A DNA stretch of 64,000 bases from the NCBI RefSeq assembly GCF_905220415.1, contig NC_059556.1:4600501-4664500 (forward strand). Direction: 5' to 3'. The notes under the pieces are model-generated. The model was not told the DNA's origin and ran no database searches. It worked only from the letters and a program-made list of their open reading frames with translations. Source of the DNA: Colias croceus. Lineage: Eukaryota > Arthropoda > Insecta > Lepidoptera > Pieridae. This document shows, piece after piece, positions 38,801 through 50,605 of the stretch (the stretch's first letter is position 1; every line of letters starts with the position of its first letter). Position numbers and translations under genes: made by a program.

Positions 38801-41800
38801 TTTGAATCTTCGTTGATAGTAGTCTCTGTTCAAATATGAATGAATAATTCGAATGAAACTGCGTGTTGTCCCTTGAGAAAGCTTATATTATTTATGAGTT
38901 ACTTTCCTTCGTGACTTCCAACATAAATAAAATTTTACAATATCCATGAGACCCATATTCCTTACTCCACCAACCATAACATTCATCTCTAATCATATTT
39001 AGGTTACTAAGATCGATAAATTAATATTACAAATTAATAATTTTGAATAGTTTATTTTGTAATTAATAATTGTAATTTGAAATGAAGTTCCATAAGTAAA
39101 TAATAATGCTTATTATAATATAAATCTTCGTCTGCTCTTAAAATAAATATATTCTCAATTTTCTTCCTCGATAAAAGGAAATATAATTTCAATTCCCGAA
39201 ATTAGTGCGTTCAAACATTCAAACAAAAGAACTCTTCAGATTCATAATATTATTTTCCTAATGTTTAGATAGGCTAAAATGTTTCGTTAAAATAAATTAT
39301 TTTTATTTAACCTACAATTATACACACACGGTTATACGATATAATATTTTTATTTATCATGTTTTTATGAAAATATATACTTACTTAACTTAAAGATAAA
39401 AAAAGAATCAATCATTATTAAAATAAAAACGTGAACAAGAATCACTGATAAATTATTTTTATCAATACAAATATTTCGTCACCAGAAATAATAAGGCTGT
39501 ACTCAACCACAGACATACCTATTAAACACAAACACCACAGAATAAAATTTAAAGATTTGTTTATTGTACATAGATAGTATTTTCATCTTCTTAATTAATT
39601 AGATATCTTAGTTTCCACCGCGGGAATTATTATGCATATTTTGTGATAATTTAAAGTTCTATAAAAGTGGAGTCATAACGTTATAAATTCTGAAATTTAT
39701 TTACTATATTTTTTAAAGGCATGACATTACTCTACCTCGATTAGTTGTCCCTGAAATCGGATCTTTATAGATCGCCAATGTGACCGCGCCTATTATTTGC
39801 AAATCAAAGTGTTTTCACATCACCGTGACTATCGACCAAAACATTCATGATACGTATAGATATGTAAATTTACTTTGAGGAAAAAACATGTCAAATATTG
39901 CATAAGTGAGATAAGATAAAAATATATGATTGCGGCTTAGGATTGCGGATTGTCCCGCCTCCAAGATATCTTCTATTTTATCTCGGATTACACAATGACG
40001 CGACTTTACGTAGTTTTAATGCAAAGGTTGAACATAATATTATGTGTTCTCTAATTTTATATTATCTTTCTTTTTACTTTTTAAAAGCTTGTCTAAATTT
40101 AAAAGTTTATGTAGGTACCTAATTACATACATAATAATATTATCATGTTAATAGTTACTGTCATAATAACTGTATAAGTACTACTTCATATTCAAAACGT
40201 TTGACTTACAAACCACATGCATTCCTGCATTTTAAAATATTTATATATAGCAGTAATATATCTAACAAGTAAATTATGATTTTATAAGCTAATCTAGGCA
40301 GTTAATCACTAGTAATCCGAAAGCCATCATTGGCATCATATACTTCATTTGCATAATATTGTTTAGCTTAATTCACGTAACAATGGAGTGGCATTAGATT
40401 GATCTAAATTGGGCAGTGGGTTAGCTAACTAGCCTATATTTAAATTGATCTAACTGTATACAAAATTACAGGTTTCGGTTCAGTAGAATCTAAAATTGGT
40501 GCAATTTCCAGAAAGTTTCACGTCACGTTTAGATTTTTGATTTATACTTATAAAATATCATTAAATATTACGACTGCTCCATTGGTTCAGAAGTAAGATA
40601 TACTGTAAGCCACACAGCACATTTACAAGCCCTCAATCCAGGGCCATATTCTTATGAGGTCTAACCTATAAACGGATAATTATGTCAAAGGGTTGAATTG
40701 TAGAGGTGCTCGTAGACCCGTAGACTTGACTTTTCTCCATAAAATGAAATGCAAATAAAACATATACCTATAAGCCTATACATATGTTATTTATAAAACA
40801 GACCAGCTTTACGAACTCCAGGTAAAATGGCATTATCAGGGTATTACAAAGTCATTAAATTTTATTGTAAACAGTGAGATGAGCAAAGATTATTGTTATT
40901 GCAAAGGGTAAATGTTTCTCATTTATGTAAATGGGCTATTTGCTTTTCGTACCCTGTAAGAATCTATAAAATGTGTAAGTATTACAATTATTTTTTGTAC
41001 AAAAAACTGACAATTGGCAAAGTTCAACCTAACCAAACTTTTGCGTGACATTGATTTTTTTACACTTGATTATTTTAAAAATAATTATCATAAAAATCAT
41101 CGCATCTCAAACAAGGTAATTAAGTCTTTAAAAACTTAATGGCAAGCTATAAATGCAGCGTAGCTAATCCTCCTTATATAAAATGTGATTTATATGAAGA
41201 ATTGATTATTATCAAGTATATTTTTGAAGAACATTACAGAAACCCTCCGCAGGATATTAAGATATTAATCTTCTTTACAGGCAGGACTCGAAAGCATCCC
41301 TCAGTCCGAAGGTATCACGCAAATACTTCACAAACTGGAAGCAGGCATGCGATAAGACCAAAGATAAAACCAAAGAGCTACTCAAACGTTGGAGGACGCT
41401 ACCCGAGGGAGAGGCAGCAGCACAGATGCAGGAAGCGGGGCATAGCGAGGAGGAAAAACAACACGGATGGAGTGTGCACGTTTGGAGTAAGTTTTTAATA
41501 GTCGTACTAGTTGTTAACTAGCAGTAGGTATATAGACTACTAGCTGTACTCTGTCAAACATTACTGTGGCATGTTGTGCTTCCAAGGAGAAATCAATAGA
41601 AATGAATAATATTTTTAACGGGTTCTATTCTTAGACATATTTGAGTTCTGTTGGTGCATAATTTTTCGCAGTTTAGTAGCGTAGGTAATTAATAAAAACG
41701 TAGCCTAGGTTTGATTTTATAAAAATCGAACGATAAACCTGTAGTAGCTGAAATAAGTGTCTTCTTAAAACATTTGAACGTGATTACTATAAAGAATAAC

Positions 41801-44800
41801 AATATGAAATACATCCCATAAAAATTTATGCATGTACTTTTCATGTAAATTAAAAAATAAAAGTGTACCATATTTAAAAACCATAAATTAATCTATACCT
41901 ACTTAAAAACTCTTTCCTCTTCATAACCAAAAACAAACTGACCAAAGTCAATGATTTTGACAAGGAAAATTTGCAATCCCGTAGGCTTATTATAATGACG
42001 ATTTATAATCCGTCGATAATTATCTTTAAGCTAACGTGAATTCAATAATGACTAAAGACACTAAACTAAAAGATAATAAAGTTGAAAAGCAACAAAACAA
42101 AAATAAAATGGTTTCAAAACCCAATGAAGAGGTTATAAAACGCGTTACCAGGAATAGTAATATTAAAGAGGAAGGCTTCTATAAATTCAAGAATATGATG
42201 ACGCGGAACGTTAAAACACAAAAGGAAAAGGGAAAAGTCACTAAGAAACCAAAGAAAATTGTGAATAAACAAAAAACAAAGAAAATGCCGACGAAACGCA
42301 TTTAAAACGGTAGTCGTATCTCTGAATTTGTAATTTAACAGTAATAAAGTCCTTTTGAATAATGACTGCAATTATTTCATTGCACACAAATTTATCACTT
42401 ACGATGGGACGAACATGACCATATTTCATAACAATTCGTTGCAGTATCTGCTTAAAGCGTTTCGTAAATTATTACTATCCGAGCGGATACCGAACAGCGA
42501 ATATGGCCATGTTTTATTCTTTTTGCATTTTCATTTGAGCCGGAACGTACTGTAGAATAAAGGAATATTCGAGCCGAACTAGCGTTTGATTCGTTTGTAT
42601 TCCGTTCATGAAATATTTATCGAGCTACCACTGTTTACTGAAACTTATCTAGGTTAGCCTTTAATTTGTAACCATGGAACTATTATTAGTAATTGTTCTG
42701 GCTTTTATGTCTTGAAAATCATAAAGATGGGTACTTGAAATCGCATATGGACAGAAATTACATTCTTGTTATAAAATTTTAACGCTAGCTGTGTAATTAG
42801 GTCATTTTTAAATGAAATATCATTAATATACATAGAATTATGTAAAAATTAATTATATGTAGGTACATATTTTACACATACAGTGTATTATGATTTGAGA
42901 CACACGTGGGTTACATGACTCTGTTTCTTGCAAACCTATAAATACCCAAGCTCTATATAGTACCTACTAACATAATTTTCTTCAAGAGCCGCAACATAGA
43001 CCGTCGGCATGAAAATAATAAGTATAGGTAAGCCTGAATGGCGTGTATCGAAAGGTAGATACCTATTATTAGATAAATATATTTTTATCGTTCATTTATT
43101 GTTCAAGTTAATTTGCTTGTATACCTACATTTGTAATTTCTTTACTAAAGTACAATTATAGAGTTATTATGCCGTGTACCAACATTTAGAATAAATAGTC
43201 GTGGAAATATCTCTCTATGAAATGATAAAGTAATATCTATCAAAAATAACTGATATTTCGACGAAATGTCGAAAATATGAAGATAGATCACGTATCAAAC
43301 ACACCGGTACAAAGCACTCATGAACTTTATTGAAAACCCCTGTCCGAATGGCGAGATTTACGGCAATACACGTTTACGAGATCGTATAACACGTACCATT
43401 TTAGATGTAGACTGCAAGCCTTTGTAATACCAAACTGTTACGATGCTTTGTATGTCTTGTTTTTCTTTGAACACGCTCTCTTTTGCGTGCATATCAATTT
43501 GCTACAGTTTCTTTGACTTTGAAGCCACACAGTTTTATAATCAAATTAATCAATTTGAACTGTGTATAACAGTATTCATGGTCTTTGTAAATAAACGTCG
43601 CTTTATGATGTTTTTAGATAGGTACATAACAAAGCTTTAGACAAATTCAAACAATTTTATTATTTTTTTAATTACATAAAAGTAGTCAAGTTAAAAATAT
43701 AAATAAACATAGTTTTACCACGTAGGTACCAACTCATGCATTTCAGCAGAGTAAGTTTATTGCAAACAAAACTTTTTATTAACATTAACTAAAAACTGGC
43801 GTAGCCGAATCCGATGGAAGTTTTTAGACTGCAGTCATTGTTGTTATTTTGAATACGGAAACCCAATATTACTTATCCTTTTATCCTTAGTTCTATTTTA
43901 AAATAAAAATTCGTAGATAATAAAAAAAATACTTAGACTCGTAATGGTGTCATAAACACTATTATGAATTACCTACATATATTTTGATGTTTATTTATAG
44001 AGCTACTAATTCTTTATTTAAGAACAATATTCCAAATCATCTAATTGTTTATTGTAGTGTAGCTCGCTCTCTTTTTCGATGGAGGAATTCCAACTTCCTT
44101 ACTCCACAGTCTGTAGTCAAAATCTATTGAATATTTTCAAAATTGCAAGGTAGATAACCTATTAATAAACGTCTTAACCAAATATAGTACTATGTACTTA
44201 CAATTTTAGTCGTGATTGTGTTGTTAGCGTGTATTTCACTGGGGTAATGTAATTAGAGTAAGTCGCAGACGTCAGGCGGTGATATGGGACACGCAAACCG
44301 TAGGTATTATAATGTTAAATCATGGTTATAGTTTTTAATTCTACGGTAAAACCACACAAAGCCTGCACGTTAGAAATTACTAGTCATAATCTAATTTTCA
44401 GGAGAGTAACTACTTACTTCTTCGACGAGTTCTTACTTACCTAAATCTAATTTTACACCTTCATCGTGTCTAAGGACAACAGATTAAGATCTGTTTTAAG
44501 AGAAAATGAATGTGCAATAGACATCGATAAAGGATTATATTTTTTGTAAAAACCTTAAGCAGCTTATTTTAAATGTGTTGTTGCGTTTTCGTTTCATCGT
44601 TACAAGTAATTTACAAAATTTAATATTTTGTTCATACTGGACCAAACCAAGCGCGGCCTCATCAATGTAGAAGGTTTTTAGTGGACTAATCTATCAACCA
44701 AATTGAAGACGAAATCCATTCATTTCATTTGATATTAACTTCCTAATTAACAGCTAACATATAGCTGATGATGTCATGATAGGTTAATAATTATCGATTA

Positions 44801-47800
44801 TTATAGAATAAAAATCGATCATATAGGTATGATAATATGAGCTTAATTACCTAGATATCAAAAGAAGATTAATCAATCAGGATAAGTGTTTTTTAATTAA
44901 TTGGTTATCAAAATACAATTTTATAACAATACATTTTATTTCAACAGCCACGTGGGTGAACCGATGCAGTGAAGACCTGGAATGCCTAGATTTAGAAGAG
45001 GAGCAGCCCTTGGCACAGCTGAGCCCAGTACAGACTGATAAAATGACATTGTTTTTCACGGAGCTTTTGGACCACGACCGCGATGACGTCATCTGTGATC
45101 AAGATTTTGATAATTTTTTTGAGGTTATACCTATTCGACTGTATAGTTACAGATAAGTTATTAAGTTTATAATTTCAATTCAAATAATTGACCCAAATAA
45201 ATTCACTCAATGAGTTAAATTAATATCAAATTGAATTACCTACCTTCCAAAATTTACGTGCTTAAAATTTGCAAACATTATGAGGCCTTTCATTTTATTC
45301 CTGAGGCAATAAAAGACTCAATTATATTAATAGATTCCAGAGTTTAAAAGTCCTGGGTCGAAAATATTCATAGGACCGTAGTACCAACATAAATAAAAGT
45401 GACTTAAACTTTGCAAACGTTGATATAAAGGCTTTATTGTGCAGCAAAGAAATGGGAACAATTAAATGTAATTTACAGAAGTTGGCGCACTTTGCCGACT
45501 GGTCGCCTAACTCGTCCGAGTTTCATATACTTTTGGAGGTGAAGAGAGAATTTATCGAACATTTTCTCAACCCGTTGCCCACCAAGTAAGTCGATAGATT
45601 TAATTGAGCCTACCACATTAACCGTCATAATTCATTGTAATGTACAACTGTTGCTAAGCGGAAACTTTTTCTTCTCTTAAAAATAGCATTAGGATTATTA
45701 GTAACTACAAATAATATTCGTAAAACACGAAGAACGGTATTACAGGATTTGCTTCTTAAAAATTAATCTTGACATTCTAACCCACTGCCTGACCTAATAA
45801 TTGTACCGCACTGACATAGATACCTATTTTACTATTTATTTTAAAAAAAATAATCTTAAAATGTAGGTATACATAGTTAATATGTAAAAAAAATATCTTA
45901 ATGAAGTTAAAAGAATATAATATAATTTATTAATTTTTGATACACACAAATAATATATTCGTTTGGTGTACTTGTTAGTGAAGCTATGTCAAAACTAGGG
46001 TGGTTGTACGTGATTGGAAGGTAAATTACACATTTCCCGCTAAATGGAGAGTAAAAAATATACGTGACAGCAAGCTGCCTTTAAACCTTTTGTCGGATTA
46101 AGCTTTCTCGGAAGCTGAATGTTTAAAAATACTCCATCATTTATATTCTCATGAGCATAAAACCCTGAACAAGATCGATGTTATGTACCTATGAATTTAA
46201 ATCAGACATTTTTCACAATTGTGTGTGCCAAATGAAAGATTATATTTTTGTGAATGGCACGCTCGTTAGTAGGCTTAAAAAAGGCTTGTCGGATTTTAGT
46301 ACCAGGTGTTGAGTCAGTTTATTGGACAACAAAACATGTAAAATGCACCCCCTGTTTGTAAAATTTATCAATTTTCTTTTAACAATCAATGAATACATAG
46401 GTATTTATACAACAATAAAAAAACAGTAGAGCATTATTAAAAAACGGTGTAAAAAAAAGTAATATTTTTCTAAATCGTCTCTTGAAAAGGTGTTATTTTG
46501 AAAACTTTGCTTTAATTAGCCATCCATATTTAACCGCTACAGATCTGATTTTGGTTAGGCATCAGAAAAACGTAAATATTTTTCTAAATTTAATATAAAA
46601 TTTGGTGACAGGTGGGCAGAGTTGCCATACTACAGACGGGTCTGTGGTCCAGAGGCTGGCGGGTTGCCAGGTCGCACGACTCTGGAAGGCTGGCTCGCAA
46701 GGTGGGCGCTCCTGCTCAGCGAATTAAATAAATTTGCCGATCTGCCACTCTACCTGCAATATTTCTGCAAGATTTTGTTCCATGTTATTGATAGAGCAGG
46801 TAAATATATTTACGCTAATATATACCTAAGAGAGAAAAGATTTGATTGGTTGTATACCTACTTATAAGTTTGTAAAATGAAACTACTTATTCGATTATGA
46901 GAATTGTTCCATCTTCTCAAAGTTTAAGTAAAGTTTCAAGTTATTTCTATCGCTGATAAATTATTCAATGTTAAGTGAGTAGGTACGATTAACGAATTTC
47001 CTTGTTACATTTAAATTGGTCTACCTATTGTATGAAATATCGACAAAGATCTTGATGAAATAACCTGATGGATGGGATTAATTTGACGTAACCGTACCTT
47101 CGGCTGGCCTTAGGCACTGAATCACGATAATTACGATCATTTAGCCATACGAAAACAATCTTTATCCGTTTATAATAAAATCCAAATTATGTTGGGCAAA
47201 ATAAATTCAGCCTGTGAGTGAGAGTCCCAACGATTGTTCACAAAATTGATGGACAATTAACAACGAATACATTAACGAATCTTATGGCCTCTCGTTATAA
47301 TTAAAGTATTTAATAAATAATATAATCTAAGAACATTTATGATATTTAAGTAAAAACTTACAAAATTATCTTTGCCAGTTGTATGCTATCTATGTCATGA
47401 AATAATACAGAAAATACCTACGCCCGCGGTTTCGCCAGTGTACTGTGTAGTCAAAGAAAAACCTGCATAGTTCGCGATCCCATGGGATTTCCGGATAAAA
47501 CCTATCCGACCTTTCAGTCAGGCTGGCCTTCATAATAATTCTAAAAAATAAATTGAGTTATTTAATAAGTTTAAATAGACTCAGTAAAAACTAGCAACAA
47601 AAAAAATATGAACAAAAACTGAAAATAGAAAAGATGTGGATTCGTTTTAAAATCACGTCCCTACTTACCTACCCATACATCAACGGATTTCAAACTTGGC
47701 AATTGAATTGAAATTGTTAGCCAAAATTCTACTTCGTAGCATACGAGTTCCTATTTCTTCTTATTCTTATTATATTCTCTCAGCCTCTTTGTTCCAAGTT

Positions 47801-49198
47801 TAAATCCGACGTCGGCCATTCACAAAATAAAATATAAAACATACGATGCACTGCCAAATGGATGCGAGATTCGGGAAAAGTAAAATGGTATTCAGTTTTT
47901 AAAAGTTTTATTTATAGCACCTAAATGCAGGTGGAATAAATAGAACGTATGAAACAACCACAATGAACATGTATTATATTAAAATAATATTATTATGTTA
48001 TCGCCTGTGGTTATCGCACTTTTCTGCTGAAATTTGAGAGTTTTTTAAACACGGGTGGATTTATAAACTATATAGTTTACAAATTACAATATTCTTAATA
48101 GTAGTAATGGATATTGATTGCTATACAATTATTATTAAGTATTTCATTTTCGATTATAATGGAAAATAGGCGAAAAGCATATCTATAACCTAAATGGTTA
48201 GGTAGGCTATACTAAGAGTTTGTTTGTTTGTTTGAACAATAATCTTAAGAACTACTGGTTCGATTTGAAACATTATTTCGGTGTTAGATAGAAGGCTTAC
48301 TACGCTAAGACCAAAAGGGGCGGAGCCACGCGGGTGAAACCGCGAAGCGCAGCTAGTCTGTAATATAATTATTATAGATTTACAGCATAGAGAACATTGA
48401 CAATTATTATAAATATAAGACTAGTAAAAAAAATGGAAGACGCTGAAATATTTTTCAAGCGAATAATTGCTTTCGTCGTTTTTTAACGTATCAAATCTAA
48501 GTTATAAAATATTATTTTTTCAGGCGTTGGTGAAATAACGAAAGATGCTCTAGCCTCCTTCTACCGTTCTGTTATTGGTCTGCCGGCGACAAGGGTCGAT
48601 GAAATCATTGGAACAGCCTATGATCGGATGACTAGTGTATGGAAAATACAATATTTATTATCTGTTAAAAATAACACAACATTCGCTTATGATGTAACTG
48701 TAGCCTTATGGGCTTATGAAAAAATGTTCTATGCATTTTCAAATTTTCAACAGAGGAAAATGTTTCTGTTTTCATTTTTGGTTTAGTTAAGTACCTCAGA
48801 ACTTTCGATCAGAGTGAACCAATTTTTTATAGTTTTTTTTTCATGTGAAAACTGATTTTTTTTTTTGCGCAAATTTTAAGTTGTAGTTTTATCTCGTACT
48901 AATAATTATACGCACGCATTCTGTAAATTTGTTACAAACTTCATCCATTTAATTACCGTATGTTTCATTTCAGAATACATACTTAATCCTCGACTACGGT
49001 ACGTTCGTGCACTGTTACATCAACTGGCTGATGGGGAAAAACCCAAACGGACCCGGACAATGGTTACTAGTCCCACCAAAGGACTCCCTCCCACAACCGC
49101 CATTTCCCGTAGACTATAGCGCCCTAAACACAGAACCGGCCAAGTTAGAACCGTACGCGCCAGATAAAAAAACTAATAGACACTCTGTTATTGTATAG
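35833..49198 (+). CDS. EF-hand protein, sarcoplasmic calcium-binding protein/calexcitin-like, 7 coding exons
   Basis: Coding exons are 35833-36023, 41281-41486, 44948-45123, 45479-45585, 46612-46799, 48524-48636 and 48974-49198. All junctions are GT-AG and phase-consistent, giving 401 residues. An in-frame TGA at 35827-35829, inside the same exon, supports the start. Residues 1-130 are charged, Lys/Glu/Ser-rich and look disordered. Next comes the one good EF-hand loop, DHDRDDVICDQD (about 174-185), with Asp at positions 1, 3, 5 and 12. Later hands look degenerate, for example DRAGVGEITKDA. Spacing and aromatic residues (FADWSP, GWLARWALLL, FVHCYINWLMG) resemble the four-hand SCP/calexcitin fold of about 190 residues. 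The role is inferred to be a cytosolic calcium buffer or sensor. The N-terminal extension is unusual for that group. The exact orthologue is not recognised. Intron 1 (5.3 kb) and intron 2 (3.5 kb) hold repeats. Confidence 0.8.
36041..36200 (+). repeat. dispersed repeat in EF-hand intron 1, 17 bases past the donor
   Basis: Shares CACACGTGTCAGAAGTGAAA, AGATTCAAA and GTGACGGTATTGC with 14095-14206. AGTGAAACTTCTT at 36067 pairs with AAGAAGTTTCACT at 36180, so the copy may be a small inverted-repeat element. Confidence 0.55.
38193..38337 (+). repeat. third-family repeat in EF-hand intron 1
   Basis: From CTATCTATATAAATTTCACA to ACGTTTGCCGGGACACTTGG, with GGCTCGACCGATTTTATTTG inside. It is an inverted relative of the repeat at 5983. 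Confidence 0.6.
42036..42305 (+). CDS. possible lysine-rich small ORF nested in EF-hand intron 2
   Basis: An 89-codon frame beginning MNSIMTKDTK and ending KKMPTKRI. It is very rich in Lys and Asn with no hydrophobic core, signal peptide or known domain. AATAAA follows about 40 bases after the stop. AT-rich DNA readily gives Lys/Asn-rich frames by chance, so composition is weak evidence. Confidence 0.25.
   Translation: MNSIMTKDTKLKDNKVEKQQNKNKMVSKPNEEVIKRVTRNSNIKEEGFYKFKNMMTRNVKTQKEKGKVTKKPKKIVNKQKTKKMPTKRI
44070..44107. repeat. fragment matching 24650-24688, inverted
   Basis: CTTTTTCGATGGAGGAATTC and flanking bases are the reverse complement of the 24650 fragment. It lies in EF-hand intron 2. 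Confidence 0.45.
47420..47507 (-). repeat. decayed Lep1-like fragment in EF-hand intron 5
   Basis: CGCCCGCGGTTTCGCC, AGTCAAAGAAAAACCTGCAT and GGATAAAACCTATCC match the CTAGT-end half of a minus-strand Lep1-like copy. The rest is missing. Confidence 0.6.
48208..48357 (+). mobile_element. second CTAGT-ended repeat family, in EF-hand intron 5
   Basis: From CTATACTAAGAGTTTGTTTG to GCGCAGCTAGT. It is a shortened copy of the 6966/18344 family, 166 bases before the exon 6 acceptor. Confidence 0.65.
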
Positions 49199-49855
49199 AA
49201 TATAGATGTTACTTTATGGTGTTCGAAGAGATTTTTATGTGCAATTGTATAGTATATACTTTATAGTTATAATGTGTTGATCGTTTGCACAAATTTTATT
49301 GTAACTTTTGTTCCGTCTGCTTTGAATTGTTAATGTTTGAAATATAGGCATATTTATGTTAAATGGCAGTTAATTGTTACTATTTATTTAAAATATTTAT
49401 AAATTAAATAGATATATATCTAGCATTTTCAAGAATAACGAATTTTGATCTTTTACTGGAAACTTCCACCTCAACGCTTTCCTTTCGAGGTTTTAGTTAG
49501 CTGTATCAAAACTGTGCTTATATACCTACTACATGACTGTATTATAGTCAAAACCCTGCGATGATAATAATATGGATCTTAAAAACTAGACAAGATTTTC
49601 TACCTTCCTAGGTCCATGCTTGTAAATTGAAATGAAACGCTTTACTTACTTATAAATCTCTGGTAATTTTACCAACGTAAATATATATTTAGGTATAATA
49701 TTATATCATTAAGATTTAACTGTATATATTATGTAATAAGGACGTGCACAACACGGTAAGCAAGAACTGCCTTAAAGTAAGCCTCCTCACCTTCACATAT
49801 AGCCTTATTTTGTACCTTAGAAATAGTTTATAATATACTTAATGTAACGTCACTG

Positions 49856-49861
49856 AATAAA
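49856..49861 (+). promoter_or_regulatory. poly(A) signal, EF-hand gene
   Basis: AATAAA lies 658 bases after the stop codon. It is the first clear canonical signal I see downstream of the terminal exon. Confidence 0.55.
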
Positions 49862-49981
49862 GAAATTTATTAGAAATGCCTCCTTTCATTTGCCTAGCCC
49901 TATCCATGGTCCTTGATCATTATCATAAGAACAATTATTATTATTGCCTTGTTATCTAACCCCATAGTCTAACCCGTAGTA

Positions 49982-50144
49982 CAGTGCCACAAACTTATCT
50001 GACCCGGTGGCAAAAACTGGAACTACGTGCCGCCATTTTGAAATGTCACATTTTCACAGACTTTTCATAGGGAATATTTTGTTTAAATAAAAAGAAAGCG
50101 ACATCAGTGACACTGTCACCGGGTCAGATAAGTTTGTGGCACTA
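49982..50144. mobile_element. 163 bp Tc1/mariner-type MITE
   Basis: Ends AGTGCCACAAACTTATCTGA and TCAGATAAGTTTGTGGCACT are part of about 28 bp inverted repeats that also include CCCGGTG. TA dinucleotides flank both ends (49980-49981 and 50145-50146). It sits between the convergent EF-hand and CutC 3' ends. Confidence 0.8.
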
Positions 50145-50188
50145 TAAGTAATAATGCAGCTTTCTAGTGGCAAATACTTGGCATATAA

Positions 50189-50314
50189 GATCCCCGTCAA
50201 GGGAGGACGTACTTGCGCTTGTCGCTACCAGGGTGAACCTTCAGTTCACCTACGCGTCCGCGTTAAAATGTAGTAGCCCTTCTGGTTAACATTGAGAATC
50301 ACCACAAAAAAAAA
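50189..50314 (+). mobile_element. SINE-like repeat, poly-A tailed
   Basis: It runs from GATCCCCGTCAAGGGAGGAC to an A-rich tail at 50306-50314. It matches in inverted orientation the copy in the last ABCE1 intron. The shared core includes GGTGAACCTTCAGTTCACC and CGCGTTAAAATGTAGTAGCC. Confidence 0.7.
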
Positions 50315-50494
50315 CAGAATATAAGTTACGTCTATCCGAACGGTGTCGAACAGATAGATGCTTGTGTAAATAAAACGGTGAAACCCTGTGGTGAAACCCG
50401 ATAAAATATATTATTCATAATATGCTAATTGTTATATTATTATGGAAAATGATATTAAATGAAAATCAATAACATTAATTTAATAAAAAAAAAC

Positions 50495-50500
50495 TTTATT
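50495..50500 (-). promoter_or_regulatory. poly(A) signal, CutC gene
   Basis: TTTATT on the + strand reads AATAAA on the minus strand, about 105 bases after the CutC stop codon. Confidence 0.65.
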
Positions 50501-50605
50501 TTCAGAGTAATATACTTACACTATACAGTCTTGATAAAATATATTTTGCCTAAAATTAACATTACCATTCACTATTTCATCACATAATAAATGTATAGAT
50601 TTTAG

